Assembly: GCA_963545585.1 (NCBI GenBank)
Contig: CAUUKX010000125.1
Coordinates: 1 to 5,113 of the forward strand
DNA: 5,113 nucleotides
Reading direction: 5' to 3'
DNA from: W11650 sp963545585
GTDB taxonomy: Bacteria > Bacillota > Clostridia > Lachnospirales > Vallitaleaceae
Part shown: positions 1 through 5,113 of the stretch, in pieces
How positions within the stretch are numbered: the first letter of the stretch is position 1
Layout of the letters: every line of letters starts with the position of its first letter
The notes under the pieces: model-generated
Told to the model about the DNA's origin: nothing
Database searches by the model: none
What the model saw: only the letters and a program-made list of their open reading frames with translations
Program-made: the position numbers and the translations under genes

Positions 1-56
1 CATTTTTTTTAAAATTGTCTATGAAAAGATTAGAATTTCCTAAAAAATACATCGGC

Positions 57-91
57 AAAAAAGCCGAAACCTTAACAAGTCGGCTTCGGCT
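57..91 (-). terminator. Rho-independent terminator after mglC
   Basis: Read on the minus strand, GCCGAAGCC (90-82) pairs with GGTTTCGGC (71-63) in a 9-bp stem with one G-U pair. The loop is 10 nt and six T residues follow (62-57). It begins about 24 nt after the mglC stop codon and marks the end of the mgl transcript. The stretch from 1 to 56 beyond it shows no supportable gene. Confidence 0.9.
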
Positions 92-114
92 CTTTTATAC
101 ATTCTTTTTCCTGT

Positions 115-1116
115 TTATTTTTTCTTCAAGTATTTTCTAACATCAATCGTTACCGCCATGATAATAATCAAACCCCGCACCAGATATTGCACGTTTGGAT
201 CAACATGAATATAATTCAGCCCGTAATTGATAAACTGAAGCAGCACCGCCCCCAAAAGCACGCCGGGAATCGTTCCCACGCCGCCGGAAAAAGATACGCC
301 GCCCACTACACAGGCTGAAATCGCATCAAGCTCATAGGAAAACCCAGTATTCGGATTGACCGAACCTAATCGGCCGCCCTCTAAAAATCCGGCAAAGCCA
401 TACAAAACTCCAGAAATAATATAAACTATCATAATTGTCCGTACAATATTGATGCCCGATACCTCTGCTGCTTCTGGATTGCCGCCAATCGCAAACATAT
501 TTTTGCCCAGCGTTGTCTTATTCCAAACAATCCACATAATAACTGCCGTAATAATCAAATAAAAAACTACATAGGGAACATTCAAAAAACGCCCTGTTAC
601 AAAGTTGCTGTACTTAGGGTTGAGCGTTCCCAGCGGCTGCGCTCCCGCTCTTTGGCTGCTGATATATAAGTTAATCAGGCCAAAAGCAATCAACTGCGTA
701 CCCAGCGTAATAATAAATGCATGCACCTTCAGCACCGCTACGCCAATCCCGTTGATTACACCAAACAAAACGCCAACCAAGACCGCCGCCAAAAGCGGAA
801 GAAACAGTCCAATATCACCCAAATCTGGATACATTCGTGCGGCATATGTAGTTGATTGCAGAAGCGAGGCAGCAAAAGCCGCCGCCAGTCCCATAATCCG
901 GCCAGCCGAAAGATCCGTTCCCTGCAAAACAATCAAACCCGCCACACCCAGCGCCATAATTGCCCGGGTCGAAGTCTGCATCAAGATATTGATAAAATTA
1001 CTGATTGACAAAAAAGTCGGATCATAGATAATAATCCCCAAAATCAGCGCGCCTAAAATAATATACAAGGCATAGTTGATTAAAAGCTCTTTATAATTGA
1101 TATCTGCCGTTTTCAT
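115..1116 (-). CDS. mglC: Galactose/methyl-galactoside ABC transporter permease MglC
   Basis: This 333-residue integral membrane protein is the permease of a carbohydrate-uptake (CUT2, ribose/galactose-type) ABC importer, forming the sugar channel in the cytoplasmic membrane. From memory it aligns with E. coli MglC (336 residues) over nearly its whole length. Shared blocks are DPTFLS (32-37), ALGVAGLIVLQGTDLSAGR (55-73), the cytoplasmic WNKTTLGKNMFAIGGNPEAA segment (198-217), which contains the ATPase-coupling region, and YELDAISACVVGGVSFSGG (261-279). Hydrophobic stretches lie near 12-31, 52-66, 103-130, 133-151, 180-198, 226-245, 283-300 and 310-324, as expected for a permease with 8-10 membrane passes. 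The ATG at 1116 is chosen because AGGAGG ends 4 nt upstream. It is the last gene of the operon, 8 nt after mglA and followed by a terminator. Nothing suggests truncation. Substrate specificity is inferred from the family and the neighbouring binding protein. Confidence 0.95.
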   Translation of the reverse strand: MKTADINYKELLINYALYIILGALILGIIIYDPTFLSISNFINILMQTSTRAIMALGVAGLIVLQGTDLSAGRIMGLAAAFAASLLQSTTYAARMYPDLGDIGLFLPLLAAVLVGVLFGVINGIGVAVLKVHAFIITLGTQLIAFGLINLYISSQRAGAQPLGTLNPKYSNFVTGRFLNVPYVVFYLIITAVIMWIVWNKTTLGKNMFAIGGNPEAAEVSGINIVRTIMIVYIISGVLYGFAGFLEGGRLGSVNPNTGFSYELDAISACVVGGVSFSGGVGTIPGVLLGAVLLQFINYGLNYIHVDPNVQYLVRGLIIIMAVTIDVRKYLKKK

Positions 1117-1118
1117 AA

Positions 1119-1127
1119 CTCCTCCTA
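1119..1127 (-). promoter_or_regulatory. mglC ribosome binding site overlapping the mglA stop codon
   Basis: The minus strand reads TAGGAGGAGTTATG. The TAG that ends mglA (1127-1125) supplies the first bases of the AGGAGGAG Shine-Dalgarno sequence, and the mglC ATG follows at once. Ribosomes terminating on mglA therefore stop directly on the mglC initiation site. This fits translational coupling and balanced ATPase and permease synthesis. Confidence 0.8.
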
Positions 1128-2615
1128 CAAATATTTGGTCGCTAATTCCATAATTCTTTCCTGACTTAGATTTTCCGTTTTATCAATATCTGCAATCCTG
1201 CCGTTGGACATCACCATAATCCGGTCGCAAATCCCAAACAGCTCCGGCAGTTCCGAAGAAACCACAATAACGCCCTTGCCCTTTTTGGCCAGTTCAATAA
1301 TTAACTGATAAATTTCATACTTCGCACCGACATCAATTCCTCTGGTCGGTTCGTCCAGCAGCAAAATCTCCGGCTCTGTCAAAAGCCACCGCCCGATAAT
1401 GACCTTTTGCTGATTACCACCAGAAAGACTGCGAATATGTGTTTTTTGTGCCGGTGTTTTGACCTTCATCGAATCAATCACCCATTTGGTGTCCCGCTGA
1501 ATACTTCCATCGTTTAAAAAAATGTGTTTTCTATGCTTTTTCAGGCTTGCAATCACTGAGTTAAAACGAATATCCAGCATGGGAAAAATCCCCGTTGCCC
1601 GTCTTTCTTCCGTTAAAAGGGCAAAACCGCCTGCAATAGAATCTTTCGGCCGATGATTTTCCACCTTTTTGCCGTGCAGCCAAATCTCGCCGCTTTCTTT
1701 GGTGCGCAGCCCAAACACCGTTTCCAGCAGTTCCGTTCTTCTAGCGCCAACCAAACCCGCCACACCCAAAATCTCACCCCGATGCAGCTCAAAGGAAGCC
1801 TCTTTAACCCGAGGTTCATATTTCCCGGTTAGCGCCTTGACCTGCAAAATCGTTTCTCCAACCACATTGTCTTTCGGCGGAAAACGATCCGTCAACTCCC
1901 TGCCGACCATTAAATTGATGATTTTTTCCGTGGTCATATCCTTGGAATCCTCGGTGCTGACCCATTTTCCATCACGAAAGACGGTAATCTGATCGGATAT
2001 TGTTAAAATTTCTTCCATTTTATGAGAAATATAAACAATCCCCATTCCCTTTTTTTGGAGCATACGAATGGTCTTAAATAATACTTCTACCTCCTGATTG
2101 GTCAGCGAAGAGGTCGGTTCGTCCAAAATTAAAATCTTCGCATCATAACTAACCGCCTTGGCAATTTCCAACATTTGCCTTTGAGAAACGGACAGCTTTT
2201 CTGTTAAAAGTCTGGGATTTATTTCCATACCAATCGCTTCAAAAGCCCGCTTGGTAAAATCATACATTTTTTTATGATCAACAAAAATTCCCTTTTTCGG
2301 AAATCTGCCCAGCATCATATTTTCCATTACCGGTCGTTTCATCACTTGGTTCAGCTCCTGATGCACCATCGCAACACCGCTCTCCAAAGCCTGCTTGGGA
2401 TTATGAAACTCTACTTTTTTTCCCTCTAAAAAAATCTCGCCTTCGTCTTTTGCATAAATACCAAATAGACATTTCATCAGCGTTGATTTTCCCGCTCCAT
2501 TTTCCCCCATCAGCGCATGAACCGAACCGGGCTTTACTTTCAGCTGAACCCGGTCAAGCGCCTTTACTCCCGGAAATGATTTGGAAATTCCTATCATTTC
2601 CAGCAAATATTCCAT
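1125..2615 (-). CDS. mglA: Galactose/methyl-galactoside ABC transporter ATP-binding protein MglA
   Basis: This 496-residue cytoplasmic ATPase energises sugar uptake through MglC. Like other CUT2 ATPases it has two fused nucleotide-binding domains. Domain 1 has Walker A GENGAGKST (37-45), Q-loop Gln86, signature-like LSVSQRQ (141-147), Walker B ILILDEPTS (161-169) and switch His198. Domain 2 has a degenerate Walker A, GLVGARRTE (287-295), with Arg293 where the catalytic Lys would be, an intact LSGGNQQ signature (397-403), Walker B ILLLDEPTRG (417-426), and Ser/Glu at the switch position (SSELPEL, 453-459). This asymmetry is normal for RbsA/MglA proteins, so one composite ATP site probably does most of the hydrolysis. 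Recalled E. coli MglA (506 residues) matches closely throughout. The ATG at 2615 is preferred: AGAGAGG lies 8 nt upstream and the protein starts MEYLLEM, like the conserved EYLLEM of the E. coli protein. An in-frame TTG at 2645 would lie inside the upstream hairpin and has no ribosome binding site. Confidence 0.96.
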   Translation of the reverse strand: MEYLLEMIGISKSFPGVKALDRVQLKVKPGSVHALMGENGAGKSTLMKCLFGIYAKDEGEIFLEGKKVEFHNPKQALESGVAMVHQELNQVMKRPVMENMMLGRFPKKGIFVDHKKMYDFTKRAFEAIGMEINPRLLTEKLSVSQRQMLEIAKAVSYDAKILILDEPTSSLTNQEVEVLFKTIRMLQKKGMGIVYISHKMEEILTISDQITVFRDGKWVSTEDSKDMTTEKIINLMVGRELTDRFPPKDNVVGETILQVKALTGKYEPRVKEASFELHRGEILGVAGLVGARRTELLETVFGLRTKESGEIWLHGKKVENHRPKDSIAGGFALLTEERRATGIFPMLDIRFNSVIASLKKHRKHIFLNDGSIQRDTKWVIDSMKVKTPAQKTHIRSLSGGNQQKVIIGRWLLTEPEILLLDEPTRGIDVGAKYEIYQLIIELAKKGKGVIVVSSELPELFGICDRIMVMSNGRIADIDKTENLSQERIMELATKYL

Positions 2616-2623
2616 ATAACAGT

Positions 2624-2630
2624 CCTCTCT
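2624..2630 (-). promoter_or_regulatory. mglA ribosome binding site
   Basis: AGAGAGG on the minus strand lies 8 nt before the ATG at 2615. It fixes the start of mglA and excludes the longer TTG-initiated frame. It sits only about 14 nt past the T-run of the preceding terminator-like hairpin. Confidence 0.75.
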
Positions 2631-2643
2631 TTCTTTTCTTTTC

Positions 2644-2679
2644 AAAAAAAGAACCGCACTAAATCAGTGCAGTCCTTTT
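2644..2679 (-). terminator. Intra-operon terminator/attenuator-like hairpin before mglA
   Basis: On the minus strand GGACTGCACT (2675-2666) pairs with AGTGCGGTTC (2660-2651). This gives a 10-bp stem with two G-U pairs and a 5-nt loop, followed by seven T residues (2650-2644). Four A residues before the stem can pair with part of the T-run. This has the full form of a rho-independent terminator, yet it sits inside the operon, between mglB and the mglA ribosome binding site. The likely role is partial termination or 3'-end protection of an abundant mglB message. I found no convincing antiterminator pairing in the gap. Confidence 0.8.
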
Positions 2680-2722
2680 CAAATTTAGCTTCTCCGTTTT
2701 ATTTCTGTTTTCCTAATTTCCC

Positions 2723-2746
2723 CAGTTTTTCGCTCTCCAAAAACTG
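2723..2746 (-). other. Hairpin in the mglB-mglA gap
   Basis: CAGTTTTT and AAAAACTG form a perfect 8-bp inverted repeat around an 8-nt loop (GGAGAGCG on the minus strand). No T-run follows, so it is not a simple terminator. It may take part in folding or processing of the intercistronic RNA. Function is unknown. Confidence 0.4.
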
Positions 2747-2848
2747 CCGCTCGACAAAACTCTTTTATTTTTGCTTCGCCAACAACTTTCAAAAAACATC
2801 CATCCCTGCAGAAAGATGAAACAATTTTATTTATTTTTCTTGCACCTC

Positions 2849-2870
2849 GGCATTTTACTGGTAAAATACC
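2849..2870 (-). other. Hairpin shortly after the mglB stop codon
   Basis: On the minus strand GGTATTTTA pairs with TAAAATGCC (9 bp, one G-U) around a CCAG tetraloop, 16 nt after the mglB stop codon. A competing fold, TGGTA-TTT-TACCA, overlaps it. There is no T-run. Stem-loops at this place in binding-protein transport operons often protect the upstream message from 3' exonucleases, so a stabilising role is plausible but inferred. Confidence 0.4.
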
Positions 2871-2886
2871 AATCTGCCAAACCGCC

Positions 2887-3933
2887 TTATTTTTCAAACT
2901 TCTTATATGGAATCCGAACGGCAATTCCCGACTCGTCATACTTATAATCGGTTCCATCCAAATATTCCTTGCCGTTTAAACCATTCTTAATCAGCTTGTG
3001 CATTGCTTCGGCCATCGCCACCGCATCCTGCATGACCGTACCGTCCATAGAACCGGCAGTAATCGCTGCCTTGGCTTCTTCGGTTGCATCAACGCCAAAT
3101 ACGCCGATATGCTTGGCTTTGTCCTCACCATTATATCCCAGTGCTTTCAGGGAGTTAATCGCACCGATTGCCATGCCGTCGTTATTGGCGATAACGATAT
3201 CAATATCGGCTTCATTTTTCGCTAACCATGCATCCATTGCCTGCTTGGCTTTTTCCGTATCCCACAGTGCAATCTGCATGCCAATTTCATTTACCTCAAT
3301 GCCCGCTTCCTTAATGGTCTTGACTGCATATTCGCTTCTAGCATTTGCTTCTGCATTGTCCAGACCGCCATGCAGAAGAACATAATCAAGCTTGCCGTTG
3401 CCGTTTCTGTCAACGGTATCTTTGTTGTTTTTCCAATAGTCAGCAATCAAATTGCCTTGAATCACGCCGGCTTCTTCCTTTTTGGTGCCGACAAATCTAG
3501 CCTTGTCATACAGCTTATACGAATCCAAATTATCTGGCTCGCGGTTAAAAAGAAGTGTCGGTTTGCCAGTCGGAGCTAACTTTTGCAGCACTGTCTGCGC
3601 TGCGCCAGTATCAACTAAATTAACCAGATAAGCGTCCGCTTTTTCCAACTGTGCATCAATGGAATCGTTTTGCTTTCCCTGATCATTCTGAGCATCCTGA
3701 AAAATAAATTCAATCTCCGAATCAGCATCGTCCAATTCTTTCATCGCATTTCTGACCGTTGACAAATAGGTGTCATTAAACTGATAGAAAAAGACCGCTA
3801 CTTTTTTAGCCGAGCCGTTTTCCGCTTTCGACTGATCCGCATTCTTTTTTGAATCGCTGCCGCAGGCCGCCGTTGAAAGCAAAAGCACCGCTGAAAGGCA
3901 AAGAGCCGCCGTTTTCTTAAAAGTTAATTTCAT
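2887..3933 (-). CDS. mglB: Galactose/glucose-binding lipoprotein MglB
   Basis: This 348-residue substrate-binding protein of the sugar ABC importer captures hexose outside the membrane and delivers it to MglC. Residues 1-23 are a signal peptide (basic KLTFKK, then a hydrophobic core) ending at STAAC, so Cys24 should be lipidated. The -3 residue is Thr, not the usual Leu. A polar tether (25-43) precedes the type-I periplasmic-binding fold. Alignment with recalled E. coli MglB gives these matches to sugar-contact residues: Asp14 to Asp54, Phe16 to Tyr56, Asn91 to Asn130, Arg158 to Arg199, Trp183 to Trp224, Asn211 to Asn251 and Asp236 to Asp282. His152, Asp154 and Asn256 are replaced by Asn193, Glu195 and Gln302. 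The calcium loop survives as DRNGNGKLD (175-183), with Asp245 in place of Glu205. The ATG at 3933 has AGGAGG 6 nt upstream; an in-frame TTG at 3987 lacks a ribosome binding site and would precede the signal peptide. It is the first gene of the operon. Glucose or galactose is the likely ligand, not proven. Confidence 0.94.
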   Translation of the reverse strand: MKLTFKKTAALCLSAVLLLSTAACGSDSKKNADQSKAENGSAKKVAVFFYQFNDTYLSTVRNAMKELDDADSEIEFIFQDAQNDQGKQNDSIDAQLEKADAYLVNLVDTGAAQTVLQKLAPTGKPTLLFNREPDNLDSYKLYDKARFVGTKKEEAGVIQGNLIADYWKNNKDTVDRNGNGKLDYVLLHGGLDNAEANARSEYAVKTIKEAGIEVNEIGMQIALWDTEKAKQAMDAWLAKNEADIDIVIANNDGMAIGAINSLKALGYNGEDKAKHIGVFGVDATEEAKAAITAGSMDGTVMQDAVAMAEAMHKLIKNGLNGKEYLDGTDYKYDESGIAVRIPYKKFEK

Positions 3934-3938
3934 AGTAT

Positions 3939-3945
3939 CCCTCCT
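3939..3945 (-). promoter_or_regulatory. mglB ribosome binding site
   Basis: AGGAGGG on the minus strand, with AGGAGG ending 6 nt before the ATG at 3933. It is near-consensus and well spaced, which fits high expression of the binding protein, and it decides the start codon. Confidence 0.85.
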
Positions 3946-3976
3946 AAAATGATAAATTGATAAGGTCATAAATCCT

Positions 3977-3988
3977 TTTGCAAGCAAA
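3977..3988. promoter_or_regulatory. Short palindrome in the mglB leader, possible operator
   Basis: TTTGC and GCAAA flank two bases, forming a 12-bp palindrome about 32-43 nt downstream of the predicted transcription start. A repressor bound there would block transcription. It lacks the central CG typical of LacI/GalR-family and CcpA sites, and a palindrome this short can occur by chance. Confidence 0.25.
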
Positions 3989-4026
3989 CTTCCATCCGAT
4001 TTTTAACCTTTTTTCTTGTCTTGTAC

Positions 4027-4055
4027 ATATTAGCAAATCATCTGCCGGTTGTCAA
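4027..4055 (-). promoter_or_regulatory. Sigma-A-type promoter of the mgl operon
   Basis: On the minus strand a perfect -35 TTGACA (4055-4050) is followed by a 17-bp spacer and a -10 TAATAT (4032-4027; 4 of 6 consensus bases). Transcription should start near 4020, giving a leader of about 87 nt before mglB. The DNA just upstream is very AT-rich and has two A7 tracts about 21 bp apart (4058-4064 and 4079-4085), as expected of a curved or UP-element-like segment. Confidence 0.8.
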
Positions 4056-4087
4056 TGTTTTTTTATATAATTTATAGGTTTTTTTAA

Positions 4088-4129
4088 AATTATCTATATA
4101 ATTTCACTGTGAAAATTATATAGATAATT
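4088..4129. repeat. AT-rich inverted repeat upstream of the mgl promoter
   Basis: Two perfect 17-nt arms (4088-4104 and 4113-4129) flank an 8-bp centre, CACTGTGA. Each arm contains its own palindrome, AATTAT-N4-ATAATT. The 10-mer TATATAATTT in the left arm recurs as a direct copy at 4064-4073, exactly 31 bp away, and inverted in the right arm at 4113-4122. The repeat ends about 32 bp before the -35, a good place for a regulator. It could also act as a stem-loop at the end of the SLH transcript, as TTTT follows it on the minus strand. Confidence 0.75.
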
Positions 4130-4161
4130 CATCTTTTTTATATCCAATTAACCATAGCACC

Positions 4162-4192
4162 GAAAGGGCGCAGCGATTTCCCACGCCCTCTC
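4162..4192 (-). terminator. Hairpin after the SLH gene, possible weak terminator
   Basis: On the minus strand GAGAGGGCG (4192-4184) pairs with CGCCCTTTC (4170-4162) in a 9-bp stem with one G-U pair and a 13-nt loop. It lies 34 nt after the SLH-protein stop codon. No T-run follows, so it is at best an atypical terminator. The AT-rich palindrome 33 bp further on may share the task. Confidence 0.35.
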
Positions 4193-4226
4193 TTTGCGCT
4201 TGGCTTTTTTGCTTCTTCTGCTTGGC

Positions 4227-5113
4227 TTATTTGCCCAAAGTCGCCAGCAAGCGATAAATGATAGCTACCACTTCATCTCTGCCAACCGATTTTGCCGGTG
4301 CGAAGCTCCCATCTTCATAGCCCTTTAAAATTCCTTTTTGGGTCAGATAAGCAACTGCTTTCCGGTAATTTTCGGCAATTTTTTCCTTATCGGTAAACTT
4401 TATACTATTTTCATCGGCTGTTATTTTCTCCAGCATACTCATGATAAAGTTATATGATAGTGCCGCTATTTCTTCCCTTGATGCCTCTTTCTTCAGTTCA
4501 AAAGAAATGTCGTTTAACAGACCCATCTTTTGCGCCGTCTTTTGATATGGGGCAAACCAGTTAGTATCTTCACTCTTTTCCAGCTCCCATTGTCCGGCTC
4601 TGACCAAAATTGCCAGATATTCCTGACCGGTAACCGGACTTCCGCCTCGGAATGTTCCGTCCTCATACCCGGTTATCAAGTTCAGCATCCGCAGTACGCC
4701 CAGTTCCTTGGCGTACCAGCTGCTGCCGGTTTCGTCCTTGAAGTGATTTTCGATATTAGCCGCTAATTCTTCCAGCGCCTTATCACTTAGCTTTTGAACA
4801 AATTCAGGATATTTGATTTGTTTTGTCAGTATTTTTTCAACCAGTTTTTTGTCTTCTTCCTTCGACATATCCTTCGTCAATTCCTTAGCCAAAGCACTCT
4901 CTGCCGAGGACAGGGCAACCTGCTCTTCCTCAATTTTTACTTCCGGCTGTGCCGGTGCCGGCGTCGGTGCTGGTGTCGGTTCTGACGGCTGTTCCGGTAC
5001 ATACGGCGCCAATGGTAAATCATACTCTGGCTCCGGCTGTGGATTTGGGTTCGGATTGGGGTTCGGATTCGGGTTCGGTGTCGGCGGCGTCATGCCGTTT
5101 AACTCGTCCGCTG
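4227..5113 (-). CDS. SLH-domain surface protein, C-terminal part (5' end outside window)
   Basis: This is a cell-surface protein probably held on the wall by binding secondary cell-wall polysaccharide. The frame is open to the window edge, reading ADELNG before the Met encoded at 5093. That Met has no ribosome binding site and no signal peptide follows, so it is probably internal and the gene starts upstream. Counting from it as residue 1: Asn-Pro repeat (7-18), Ala/Thr/Pro/Glu-rich linker (19-57), a charged, probably helical segment (58-115), then three SLH domains at about 117-166, 176-220 and 231-284. Diagnostic pieces are ITGYEDGTFRGGSPVTGQEY (140-159) and LKGYEDGSFAPAKSVGRDEV (256-275). 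The TRAE-like motif reads TGQE, SREE and GRDE in the three domains, so the first lacks the usual Arg. A C-terminal SLH triplet after a Pro-rich spacer is typical of surface enzymes and S-layer-associated proteins. The functional N-terminal domain is not visible, so no function is assigned. A link to the mgl operon is unlikely beyond shared orientation. Confidence 0.88.
   Translation of the reverse strand, partial: ADELNGMTPPTPNPNPNPNPNPNPQPEPEYDLPLAPYVPEQPSEPTPAPTPAPAQPEVKIEEEQVALSSAESALAKELTKDMSKEEDKKLVEKILTKQIKYPEFVQKLSDKALEELAANIENHFKDETGSSWYAKELGVLRMLNLITGYEDGTFRGGSPVTGQEYLAILVRAGQWELEKSEDTNWFAPYQKTAQKMGLLNDISFELKKEASREEIAALSYNFIMSMLEKITADENSIKFTDKEKIAENYRKAVAYLTQKGILKGYEDGSFAPAKSVGRDEVVAIIYRLLATLGK
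4944..4979 (-). repeat. Pro-Thr/Pro-Ala coding repeat
   Basis: This stretch encodes PTPAPTPAPAQP (residues 39-50 of the visible SLH protein) with a 6-bp-period GC-rich sequence. It is a flexible linker of low complexity and may vary in length between strains. Confidence 0.6.
5040..5075 (-). repeat. Hexanucleotide repeat encoding (Asn-Pro)6
   Basis: Six imperfect tandem 6-bp units of the form AAYCCN encode six Asn-Pro pairs in the surface-protein linker. Third positions vary (AAT/AAC, CCG/CCC/CCA), so the dipeptide pattern is kept better than the DNA. This suggests selection on the linker as well as slippage. Confidence 0.75.

Noticed and set aside
1..56. Possible start of another minus-strand gene (ATG at 3-1)
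   Set aside because: No Shine-Dalgarno precedes this ATG and only its first codon lies in the window. Nothing can be supported.
287..319. Second-domain Walker A degeneracy in MglA as a sign of gene decay (coordinates here only mark a stretch of the neighbouring mglC; the residues themselves are 287-295 of MglA, about 1731-1757)
   Set aside because: Loss of the Lys in the second domain is usual in the RbsA/MglA family and is seen in E. coli MglA, so it is not a defect.
605..1027. 140-codon plus-strand frame opposite mglC
   Set aside because: It is antisense to a strongly conserved permease, and its composition reflects the complement of mglC codons. Other plus-strand frames opposite mglA, mglB and the SLH gene (for example 1669-1992 and 2969-3385) were rejected for the same reason.
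2616..2645. N-terminal extension of mglA from a TTG at 2645
   Set aside because: The TTG lies in the T-run of the terminator hairpin with no Shine-Dalgarno, and the added ten residues match nothing in the family. The ATG at 2615 has a well-placed site.
2764..2792. Possible second promoter for mglA (TTGAAA, 17 bp, AATAAA on the minus strand)
   Set aside because: The -10 is poor, the region is AT-rich enough to give such matches by chance, and any transcript would still meet the terminator at 2644-2679.
2685..2957. 90-codon minus-strand frame across the mglB end and the gap
   Set aside because: It overlaps the conserved end of mglB in another frame, has no ribosome binding site that I can see, and its product has no recognisable features. 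It also reads through the two hairpins at 2849-2870 and 2723-2746.
3934..3987. N-terminal extension of mglB from a TTG at 3987
   Set aside because: It would put 18 residues in front of an intact lipoprotein signal peptide, and the strong AGGAGGG lies inside this stretch, correctly spaced for the ATG at 3933.
3934..4020. Riboswitch or cre site in the mglB leader
   Set aside because: The leader is about 87 nt, lacks a terminator or stable multi-stem fold, and has no match to the CcpA cre consensus that I could find by eye.

Overview
The window looks like a chromosomal segment of a low-to-moderate-GC Bacillota bacterium, probably a Clostridia-type member. This rests on strong AGGAGG ribosome binding sites, a sugar-binding protein carried as a lipoprotein rather than a free periplasmic protein, AT-rich intergenic DNA, and a neighbouring protein with S-layer homology (SLH) domains. 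The genus cannot be named from this sequence. All recognisable genes are on the minus strand, so the window reads from right to left.

Right end (4227-5113): the 3' part of a gene for a surface protein with an Asn-Pro/Ala-Pro-rich linker and three C-terminal SLH domains. Its frame is still open at the window edge, so the N-terminus is missing.

Intergenic region 3934-4226: a GC-rich hairpin after the SLH gene, a striking AT-rich inverted repeat with 17-nt perfect arms, a very good sigma-A-type promoter (TTGACA, 17 bp, TAATAT), and an 87-nt leader ending in a strong Shine-Dalgarno site.

The rest is a complete mglBAC-type galactose/glucose (methyl-galactoside) ABC importer operon. mglB (2887-3933) encodes the lipid-anchored binding protein, mglA (1125-2615) the double-domain ATPase, and mglC (115-1116) the membrane permease. 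The 271-nt mglB-mglA gap is unusual: it contains three hairpins, the last a terminator-like stem with a T7 tail ending just before the mglA ribosome binding site. This suggests partial termination, giving more binding protein than ATPase or permease. mglA and mglC are tightly coupled, and a clear rho-independent terminator follows mglC.

MglB would capture the sugar outside the membrane, MglC would form the channel (presumably as a dimer) and MglA would power import. No regulator, galactose enzyme or glycosidase gene lies in the window. I see no previously undescribed multi-gene system. The points worth a second look are the regulatory architecture (operator-like palindrome, internal terminator) and three substitutions in the predicted sugar pocket of MglB.
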